Shown one piece after another: positions 21,039-26,373 of a stretch of 26,373 nucleotides of DNA; position 1 is the first letter of the stretch, and each line of letters begins with the position of its first letter. The stretch is taken from the NCBI GenBank assembly GCA_937969105.1, contig CALBUZ010000082.1:1-26373 (forward strand), in the 5' to 3' direction. The position numbers and the translations under genes were made by a program. Below the pieces are notes generated by a model that was not told the origin of the DNA, ran no database searches, and was given only the letters and a program-made list of their open reading frames with translations. The stretch comes from an uncultured Collinsella sp. GTDB lineage: Bacteria > Actinomycetota > Coriobacteriia > Coriobacteriales > Coriobacteriaceae.

Positions 21039-22394
21039 ATGGCTATGGACGACCTTTTTTCTGCTTCGACGCGCGAGCGTTCCTTTCAGAATGCGCCGCT
21101 TGCGGTGCGCATGCGCCCCAATTCGCTCGACGAGTATGTGGGCCAGCAAAAGGCCGTCGGTAAGGGCTCATGGTTGCGTGCCGCGATCGAGCACGATGTG
21201 CTTTCGAGCGTGATACTGTACGGGCCGGCCGGTACGGGTAAGACGACGCTGGCCCACATTATCGCCAACCATACCAAGAGCGAGTTTGTCGAGGTCAGCG
21301 CCGTGACGGGCACCGTGAAGGACTTGCGCCACGTGATCGACGAGGCCAAGACGCGTCTGAATACCTACGATCGCCGCACCATTCTGTTTATCGACGAGAT
21401 TCACCGCTTCTCCAAGTCTCAGCAGGATGCCTTGCTGCATGCGGTTGAGAACCGTACCGTCATTATGATTGGCGCCACGACGGAGAATCCGTACTTCGAG
21501 GTCAACTCGGCACTGTTGTCGCGTGGGCGTGTGGTGGAGCTTGAGCATCTGAAGGATGAGGATATCGCCACGCTTATTGAACGTGCGCTTGAGGCACCGC
21601 AGGGCTTGAACGGTAAGTTCTCGGCCGATGAGGATACGGTCAAGACCATCTGCACGCTGGCAGCGGGTGACGCTCGCTCGGCGCTCACGACGCTCGAGCT
21701 TGCGAGCGAGATTGCCGTCACGCGTCCCGATACCGAGGGAACGCCAGCGCCTGCGGTGGGGGAGCGCTATCCCATCACCGTGGATGACGTGAAGATTGCC
21801 AACCCGCGTCGCGGCTTTACGTATGACAAAAACGGCGACATGCACTACGACATCATCAGTGCGTTCATCAAGTCCATGCGCGGTAGTGACCCCGATGCCA
21901 CGATCTATTGGCTCGCGCGCATGATCGATGCTGGGGAGGATCCTAAGTTTATCGCTCGCCGCATTATGATTCACGCTTCTGAGGATGTTGGCAACGCCGA
22001 CCCGCAGGCGCTTTTGGTGGCGCATGCCGCGTTTAAGTCTGCCGAGGTCATTGGCTATCCCGAGTGCCGCATTAACTTGGCTCAGGCTGCACTCTATGTG
22101 TGCTTGGCGCCAAAATCCAACGCGTGTGAGGCTTCGATCGATGCGGCGCTTGCCGATATCCACTCTAGTGGGCTTCGCGAGGTGCCGAGTTATCTGCGCG
22201 ATCGCCATCGCCCAGGCAGCGACGACTACGGTGTGTATAAATACCCGCACGATTATCCCGAAGGCTGGGTCGATCAGCGCTATTTGCCCGAGGGGCTGGA
22301 GCGTGGCGCGTTCTGGCAGCCTGCGGGCCGCGGCTGGGAAGAGTGGCGCGTAGAGCAAAGCGAACGCGACCGTAGCGGTAACGCGCCCAAGTAG
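21039..22394 (+). CDS. rarA: Replication-associated recombination protein RarA (MgsA)
   Basis: This AAA+ ATPase acts at stalled replication forks. The 451-residue protein has RMRPNSLDEYVGQ at the N-terminus, Walker A GPAGTGKT (62-69), Walker B ILFIDEIHRF, sensor 1 GATTENP, the arginine finger region LLSRGRV, and the C-terminal tetramerisation part (SAFIKSMRGSDPDATIYWLARMI, RRIMIHASEDVGNADPQALL) ending with VYKYPHDYPEGWVDQRYLPE, a RarA hallmark. Upstream of ATG 21039 only CGGG is visible; the ATG at 21045 or a TTG at 21027 are alternatives, affecting only a few residues. It follows the dNTPase gene after 54 bases. Confidence 0.93.
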   Translation: MAMDDLFSASTRERSFQNAPLAVRMRPNSLDEYVGQQKAVGKGSWLRAAIEHDVLSSVILYGPAGTGKTTLAHIIANHTKSEFVEVSAVTGTVKDLRHVIDEAKTRLNTYDRRTILFIDEIHRFSKSQQDALLHAVENRTVIMIGATTENPYFEVNSALLSRGRVVELEHLKDEDIATLIERALEAPQGLNGKFSADEDTVKTICTLAAGDARSALTTLELASEIAVTRPDTEGTPAPAVGERYPITVDDVKIANPRRGFTYDKNGDMHYDIISAFIKSMRGSDPDATIYWLARMIDAGEDPKFIARRIMIHASEDVGNADPQALLVAHAAFKSAEVIGYPECRINLAQAALYVCLAPKSNACEASIDAALADIHSSGLREVPSYLRDRHRPGSDDYGVYKYPHDYPEGWVDQRYLPEGLERGAFWQPAGRGWEEWRVEQSERDRSGNAPK

Positions 22395-22417
22395 GTCCTT
22401 GGCACCTCGCACATTCC

Positions 22418-22449
22418 CTTTGGGTATCTTCCCCCTTCTTTGGGGTACC
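22418..22449 (+). promoter_or_regulatory. Tandem CTTTGGG(G)TA motifs before the sigma operon
   Basis: CTTTGGGTATC (from 22418) and CTTTGGGGTACC (from 22438) lie 20-21 bases apart, 41-72 bases before the first ATG of the sigma operon. GGGTAT resembles the -10 box recognised by SigB-type sigma factors, but no good -35 box was found. They could be promoter elements or binding sites. Confidence 0.3.
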
Positions 22450-22489
22450 ATGAAAGGCGTCTGTATTTCGATTCCTTCGGGAGGCTTGT

Positions 22490-23080
22490 ATGAGTCCCAT
22501 TCAAATCGCCCTGCTGGTGCTTGCCATTGCCGGCGTGTGGGCTATTGTTGAGCTCGCGCTTACCCTGCGCAAGACCCGCAACGTTGTCGACTCGCTCGAT
22601 AAGACCGTGAACGACCTCAATAACACCATCGCCGAGGCGCAGCCGGTGGTGGCAAAACTCGACGGCGCTGTCGACGAGCTTACGCCGGCACTTGCCCAGA
22701 TGGAGCCGCTGCTTAAGTCGAGTAAGACGGCAGTTGATGCCCTTACTTCCAACCTCGTAGAAGTCGAGGCGGTCGTCCGCGATATTTCCGAGGTCACCGG
22801 CAGCATGGCCGAGGCCAGCAATGCCGTGTCGAGTGTGACCGACTCCGCTGCCGGTGCCGTGCAGAAACTCTTTAACAAGGTGAAGACTCCCGCGGCCGAC
22901 GCCGAGCGCAAGCTTTCCGCTGCCGAAGAAGCCGAGCAGCCGACCGAGCGTGTCCTGATTGGCGAAGCCGGGGACGATGTCGCTGCTGGTGACAATGATG
23001 CACAGAAGCCTGCTGCTAAAGCAGCCCAGTATTACACCTACACGCCCGCCGAGACCTCTGAGGAGTCCTGCGATGAGTAG
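22490..23080 (+). CDS. Membrane-anchored coiled-coil protein (DUF948-like)
   Basis: I do not recognise a characterised function. The 196-residue protein has one N-terminal TM helix (PIQIALLVLAIAGVWAIVEL, about 3-22), a helical region with heptad-like spacing of Val, Leu and Ala (RNVVDSLDKTVNDLNNTIAE onward to about 120), and an acidic, alanine-rich low-complexity tail. This resembles DUF948 proteins found near stress genes in other Gram-positives. The ATG at 22490 follows GGGAGG. Its last eight bases overlap the next gene, so it is the first gene of the sigma-factor operon and may tether or sense for that system at the membrane, an inference from context. Confidence 0.75.
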   Translation: MSPIQIALLVLAIAGVWAIVELALTLRKTRNVVDSLDKTVNDLNNTIAEAQPVVAKLDGAVDELTPALAQMEPLLKSSKTAVDALTSNLVEVEAVVRDISEVTGSMAEASNAVSSVTDSAAGAVQKLFNKVKTPAADAERKLSAAEEAEQPTERVLIGEAGDDVAAGDNDAQKPAAKAAQYYTYTPAETSEESCDE

Positions 23081-23450
23081 CGAAGCAACCTGCCCCATCA
23101 CGCTGACCGTTGCCGGCGACCCGCGTCTCGCTCGCCTTGTGCGCATGACGGCAGCCAACGTTGGTGCCCTGTGTTCCATGTCTGTCGATCGCATCGAGGA
23201 CATCCGCATGGCTGCCGAGGAAGCCTTTATCTTTGGCTGCACGGCTGTTGATTCCGATGACATCTCAATCAAATTCGATGTCGATGAATCTCACGTTGGC
23301 ATGACCTTTACCTTTGGCGATCAGGCCACTGTCGACGAGGATGACCAGGCTGCTGTTTATGCCGAGCTTATTTTGGCGAGCGTGTGCGACTCCTACGAAA
23401 AGACTGTGGCGCCCCTGACGCTTTCCCTCGACCTCAAGGCGGATATCTAA
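23073..23450 (+). CDS. RsbW-like anti-sigma factor candidate (divergent HATPase fold)
   Basis: The 125-residue protein lies directly before a SigB-family sigma gene and has the general pattern of RsbW/SpoIIAB proteins: an N-terminal strand (CPITLTVAGDPRLARLVR), then a helix SVDRIEDIRMAAEEAFIFGC matching the RsbW helix that normally reads about xDIxxAVxEAxxNAVxH. The glutamate is kept (Glu50) but the ATP/Mg-binding asparagine is replaced (F54), and no glycine-rich lid is evident. It may therefore not bind ATP. The ATG at 23073 overlaps the previous gene's end by eight bases, and the stop is one base before the sigma gene. Function as anti-sigma factor is by position and weak similarity. Confidence 0.65.
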   Translation: MSSEATCPITLTVAGDPRLARLVRMTAANVGALCSMSVDRIEDIRMAAEEAFIFGCTAVDSDDISIKFDVDESHVGMTFTFGDQATVDEDDQAAVYAELILASVCDSYEKTVAPLTLSLDLKADI

Positions 23451-23451
23451 T

Positions 23452-24243
23452 ATGACCGAACGTTCCCGGAGCGGTAAGACCGCTTGGGACAAGGAGAAAA
23501 CCCGCGAGCTGTTTCGTCGCTACAAGGAGACCGGTGATCCGGACGCCCGCGAGCAGCTCGTCATGTCCCATATGAACCTGGTAAGGTTTCTTGCCAACAA
23601 ATTTAAGAATCGCGGCGAGCCGCTCGACGACCTCATGCAGGTCGGCTATCTGGGTTTGCTCAAGGCTATCGACCGTTTTGATCCCGAGCGCGGACTCGAG
23701 TTCACGACGTTTGCGACACCCACTATCCTGGGCGAGATCAAACGCCATTTCCGCGACAAGGGCTGGAGCGTGCGCGTACCGCGTCGTCTGCAGGAGCTCT
23801 CGGCCAAGGTCAACCAGGCTACTGACAAACTTACCAACGAGCTGCAGCGTTCGCCCAAGGTTGAGGAGATCGCTGAGTATCTAGATGTGACGGTCGATGA
23901 GGTCCTCGAGGCTATGGAATCGTCTTCGGCCTATACCTCGGTGCCCATCGAGGCTCCTGGTGCGTCCGATTCCGACGATGCGCCGTCGATTCTCGACCGT
24001 TACGCCGACGATGACAACGAGCTCGACTTTACCGATGACCGCCTAGTGATCGAGGAAGCCATCCGCGATTTCTCGCCGCGCGAGCGCGAGGTGATCGAGC
24101 TGCGCTTTGTGAAGGGCATGACCCAGATCGAGATCGCCAAGAAGCTGGGTATTTCTCAGGTGCAGGTTTCGCGTCTGCTGCGCCGCACGCTTAAGAAGAT
24201 TCAGGACAAGATCGACCCCGACGGAGTGATGATTCGTTCATGA
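23452..24243 (+). CDS. RNA polymerase sigma factor, SigB/SigF/SigG family
   Basis: This alternative sigma-70-family factor directs RNA polymerase to stress or development promoters. The 263-residue protein has region 2 (MSHMNLVRFLANKFKNRGEP, DDLMQVGYLGLLKAIDRFDP, FTTFATPTILGEIKRHFRDK), a region 3 (RVPRRLQELSAKVNQATDKL) and region 4 with a helix-turn-helix (REREVIELRFVKGMTQIEIA, LGISQVQVSRLLRRTLKKI). The GEIKRHFRDKGWSVRVPR junction is characteristic of the SigB/SigF/SigG group. The ATG is one base after the anti-sigma candidate's stop, and its own stop overlaps the next ATG (ATGA). No RsbV-like antagonist gene is adjacent. Confidence 0.93.
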   Translation: MTERSRSGKTAWDKEKTRELFRRYKETGDPDAREQLVMSHMNLVRFLANKFKNRGEPLDDLMQVGYLGLLKAIDRFDPERGLEFTTFATPTILGEIKRHFRDKGWSVRVPRRLQELSAKVNQATDKLTNELQRSPKVEEIAEYLDVTVDEVLEAMESSSAYTSVPIEAPGASDSDDAPSILDRYADDDNELDFTDDRLVIEEAIRDFSPREREVIELRFVKGMTQIEIAKKLGISQVQVSRLLRRTLKKIQDKIDPDGVMIRS

Positions 24244-25538
24244 GTGAGCACCCCCAACAAACCGATCGCGTGCTGCGCGACACCCGCATTCTGACGCTTC
24301 GCATTTGGGCTGTTGTCGGCTGCATTGTCATCGCCGCTGTCATCTTTAACCTTATGGGCATCCTGGCACCGGTTATTGAGTTTCTTGCCGTCGGCTCCAT
24401 CATTGCTTTTGTGATGTCCCCGATCACCAATTGGCTCGAGCACCATGGCGTGAATCGCGGCATCGGTTCGCTTATCGCGCTTATTGTTGTTGTTGCCGTG
24501 CTCGTCGGTGTCGTTTGCATCTTGTCGCCGATTCTCTTTGGTCAGATCATGGAAGTTCTGAGCCGCCTGCCCGAGCAGCTTCGTGTTGCAGGTGGCGATC
24601 TCAACGAGATGATCTCGCATGCCAAGACGCTCAACAACACGCCGCTCAAGGAGTATTTGGACGATAATCTTTCGTCGCTGGTTGCCGTGGCATCGAAGTA
24701 TGTGTCTCAGATTGCCGCCGAGCTTGGTCGTGGTGTGTTCCCGCTCATCACCAATACAGCGTCGCAGCTGTTTGTTATCTTCCTTGGCCTGGTGCTTGCC
24801 TACTGGATGGCCTGCGACTACCCTCGCATGCACCACGAGATTTGCACCATCATCGGTCAGGAGAAGGAGACCTCGTACCGCTTTATGGTCGCCATTCTTT
24901 CTCGCTCTGTCGGCGGCTACATGCGCGGTATGGTCGTGACGTCCATCTGCGGTGGTTTCCTCGCCTTTATCGGTTTTATGATCATCGGCCATCCGTATGC
25001 GGCGCTCATGGCTATCTTTACCGGCATCATGCATTTGGTTCCGGTCGTCGGTCCTTGGGTGAGCGCAGCAATTGCCACAGTGCTTGGTTTCATGTTCAGC
25101 CCCATGTTGGCGTTATGGACGCTCATCGTGACGATGGTCGCGCAAAACGTCACCGACAACGTGATTTCGCCTAAGGTCATGCAGAGCTCGGTGCAGGTGC
25201 ATCCCATCATGAGCCTCACGGCGCTCGTTATTGGCTCGGCACTCATGGGCCCCATCGGCATGATTATTGCCATCCCGCTTTGTGCGGCCCTCAAGGGTAT
25301 CTTCGTGTACTACTTCGAGAATGAGACCGGCCGCCAGCTTGTGGCCTATGACGGCGCCGTGTTTAAGGGCACACCGTACCGCGATGCCGATGGCAACCCG
25401 GTCGCCGCCTACGACGCGCTCGGCGATGACACCTTCATCTACGAGTCCGAGCTCATCGGCAACGAGACCGCGCCCGAGGCCCAGGCGATGCCTAAGCCCG
25501 AGTTCGATAATCCTTGGATCAATGCTCATGTACGGTAA
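24240..25538 (+). CDS. AI-2E family transporter (PerM-like permease)
   Basis: This is a polytopic membrane protein of the AI-2E/UPF0118 family, whose members include TqsA (autoinducer-2 exporter) and Na+/H+ antiporters; substrate is unknown. The 432-residue protein has about eight hydrophobic segments. They include LRIWAVVGCIVIAAVIFNLM, IIAFVMSPITNWLEHHGV and the C-terminal block YAALMAIFTGIMHLVPVVGP, NVTDNVISPKVMQSSVQVHP and ALVIGSALMGPIGMIIAIPL, the most conserved part of the family. The final 90 residues are a soluble acidic tail. Its ATG overlaps the sigma gene's stop by four bases, so it is translated from the same transcript. It is the last clear chromosomal gene before AT-rich sequence. 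Confidence 0.9.
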   Translation: MSEHPQQTDRVLRDTRILTLRIWAVVGCIVIAAVIFNLMGILAPVIEFLAVGSIIAFVMSPITNWLEHHGVNRGIGSLIALIVVVAVLVGVVCILSPILFGQIMEVLSRLPEQLRVAGGDLNEMISHAKTLNNTPLKEYLDDNLSSLVAVASKYVSQIAAELGRGVFPLITNTASQLFVIFLGLVLAYWMACDYPRMHHEICTIIGQEKETSYRFMVAILSRSVGGYMRGMVVTSICGGFLAFIGFMIIGHPYAALMAIFTGIMHLVPVVGPWVSAAIATVLGFMFSPMLALWTLIVTMVAQNVTDNVISPKVMQSSVQVHPIMSLTALVIGSALMGPIGMIIAIPLCAALKGIFVYYFENETGRQLVAYDGAVFKGTPYRDADGNPVAAYDALGDDTFIYESELIGNETAPEAQAMPKPEFDNPWINAHVR

Positions 25539-25860
25539 AGAAGCAAGCAACCGAAAACAATAGATAGACCGCCAGCACTACACTATTCCGAACCAAAGAC
25601 CAAAAGATAAGCATTTTGAGAAAATCTAAACTTTTGGATTTTCCTACAATGCCGACTACGGCGGAATCCCTCCCACTCCTTATATATTTCTTTCTGTATA
25701 CATTGAATTTGTATTTAGTAAAATGCAGACAACACCACGGATCGGCTTTTGGCTGGACAATTCCAATCAAACACCACAGCAGACAGCAGAAACCATTCTG
25801 AACACCAGGAAGCCGGTATGATTGTTACATATAAGGGGAAGAAAAATTTCTTTTAGGTAC
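25539..25860. other. AT-rich intergenic stretch at the chromosome/acquired DNA junction
   Basis: No convincing gene is present; the short reading frames here lack ribosome sites and recognisable content. Base composition drops sharply compared with the genes upstream. An imperfect 24-bp palindrome (GAAAATC at 25620-25626, GATTTTC at 25637-25643) is centred near 25631. The exact junction with foreign DNA cannot be placed by reading alone. Confidence 0.6.
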
Positions 25861-25889
25861 TTGCTTTCCTAAAACTGATGTGATACAAT
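25861..25889 (+). promoter_or_regulatory. Promoter of the tet(W) leader
   Basis: TTGCTT (25861-25866) and TACAAT (25884-25889) are separated by 17 bases. This is a good sigma-70-type promoter, with transcription expected to start near 25896, about 20 bases before the leader peptide. Confidence 0.8.
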
Positions 25890-25917
25890 GATTTAATCCA
25901 GAAAAGGAGTAAAAAAT

Positions 25918-25941
25918 ATGCGGCAAGGTATTCTTAAATAA
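25918..25941 (+). CDS. Seven-residue leader peptide of the tet(W) attenuator
   Basis: ATG followed by six codons encodes MRQGILK and then TAA. AAAGGAG lies seven bases upstream, an excellent ribosome site. By analogy with the tet(M) family, ribosome behaviour on this leader controls read-through into the resistance gene: when tetracycline slows translation, downstream RNA folding changes. The leader's own codons (25923-25939) pair with 26013-26030, so ribosome occupancy directly decides the fold. Confidence 0.8.
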   Translation: MRQGILK

Positions 25942-26030
25942 AACTATAATCAAATAGTGGGAACAAAGGATTATGATAGTCCCTTTTGTAGGGGCTTAGT
26001 TTTTTGTACCCAATTTAAGAATACTTTTGC
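25923..26030 (+). promoter_or_regulatory. Long-range leader stem of the tet(W) attenuator
   Basis: GTATTCTTAAAT at 25928-25939 is perfectly complementary to ATTTAAGAATAC at 26013-26024, and flanking GCAAG/TTTTGC extends the helix with one bulge. Inside it GGGAACAAA (25959-25967) pairs with TTTGTACCC (26003-26011) with one mismatch. A separate hairpin can form at 26043-26098. Confidence 0.7.
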
Positions 26031-26110
26031 CTTATCAATTTTGACATATCCCCAAAAACAGCAATCACAAACAGGTGTATGCTGTATATGTGTATGTCCG
26101 CAACTTATAA

Positions 26111-26148
26111 TCCCCAGTGGTAAAAGTATTTTACTGCTGGGGATTTTT
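26111..26148 (+). terminator. Attenuator terminator before tet(W)
   Basis: TCCCCAG (26111-26117) pairs with CTGGGGA (26137-26143), and GTAAAA (26120-26125) with TTTTAC (26129-26134), with a two-base internal loop and GTA apical loop. TTTTT follows at 26144-26148. TCCCCA at 26049-26054 can compete for TGGGGA at 26138-26143, an alternative antiterminating pairing. Confidence 0.85.
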
Positions 26149-26182
26149 ATGCCCTTTGGGGCTGTAAAGGGAGGACAATCAC

Positions 26183-26373
26183 ATGAAAATAATCAATATT
26201 GGAATTCTTGCCCATGTAGACGCTGGAAAGACGACCTTGACGGAGAGCCTGCTATATGCCAGCGGAGCCATTTCAGAACCGGGGAGCGTCGAAAAAGGGA
26301 CAACGAGGACGGACACCATGTTTTTGGAGCGGCAGCGTGGGATTACCATTCAAGCGGCAGTCACTTCCTTCCA
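26183..26373 (+). CDS. tet(W): Tetracycline resistance ribosomal protection protein Tet(W), 5' part
   Basis: This is a GTPase related to EF-G that binds the ribosome and releases tetracycline. Only 63 complete codons are in the window; the gene runs off the right edge. The visible N-terminus has [20 protein letters not shown] (P-loop AHVDAGKT), and the switch-region block [19 protein letters not shown]. The segment [20 protein letters not shown] agrees with what I recall of Tet(W), and differs from Tet(O) (AIAELGSVDEG) and Tet(32) (ILELGSVDKG). A mosaic tet gene that begins with tet(W) sequence cannot be excluded without the rest. The ATG at 26183 follows AAAGGGAGGA at 26166-26175. Base composition and leader type mark it as acquired. 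Confidence 0.92.
   Translation, partial: MKIINIGILAHVDAGKTTLTESLLYASGAISEPGSVEKGTTRTDTMFLERQRGITIQAAVTSF

Noticed and set aside
25616..25801. 61-codon frame in the AT-rich spacer
   Set aside because: Non-ATG start, no ribosome site and no recognisable content.

Overview
The window is high-GC DNA with housekeeping genes of an actinobacterial type: smc-ftsY-ffh, thyA-folA, ftsH, T-box-ileS, lspA-rluD and a SigB-family sigma operon. Gene content, codon choice and the BtuR, DUF134-NifX and AI-2E permease genes suggest a gut Coriobacteriia member, most likely Collinsella or a close relative. This is an inference from the reading, not a database match. The last ~830 bases are visibly more AT-rich and end inside a tet(W)-type tetracycline-resistance gene, so an acquired element begins just after the chromosomal permease gene.

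Layout: 1-2529 is the tail of smc, then ftsY and ffh, ending in a clear terminator. 2650-4951 is a divergent pair: a DUF134 HTH/NifX fusion on the minus strand, and thyA-folA on the plus strand. A matched pair of TGACATATGTCA-like sites lies between them. 5060-7445 has an rRNA/tRNA methyltransferase of the SpoU family and a MATE exporter. 7455-8521 is a compact REP-associated transposase (RAYT) unit bounded by near-identical 71-bp inverted repeats made of 27-bp tandem units. It sits exactly between the stop codons of the MATE gene and a convergent corrinoid adenosyltransferase gene. 9086-12658 has ftsH, a DUF523 protein and a convergent iron-type alcohol dehydrogenase. 12780-15946 is an isoleucine T-box leader and ileS. 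16211-17823 is lspA overlapping an rluD-like gene. 17906-22394 has a membrane glycosyltransferase, a small type IV prepilin peptidase, a dNTP triphosphohydrolase and rarA. 22490-25538 is a tightly packed four-gene operon: membrane-anchored coiled-coil protein, RsbW-like protein, SigB-family sigma factor and AI-2E permease. 25861-26373 is the tet(W) promoter, 7-codon leader, attenuator and gene start.

The points most worth a second look are these. The DUF134-NifX gene carries an excellent internal ribosome binding site in front of its NifX half, and has paired palindromes upstream. The RAYT unit has an ordered repeat architecture. Two 16-bp-stem hairpins with mirror-image loops serve as terminators and may belong to the same repeat world as the RAYT. 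The sigma operon's RsbW-like protein lacks the usual ATP-binding asparagine. The tet(W) leader can form mutually exclusive structures. No tRNA, rRNA, CRISPR array or prophage was seen.
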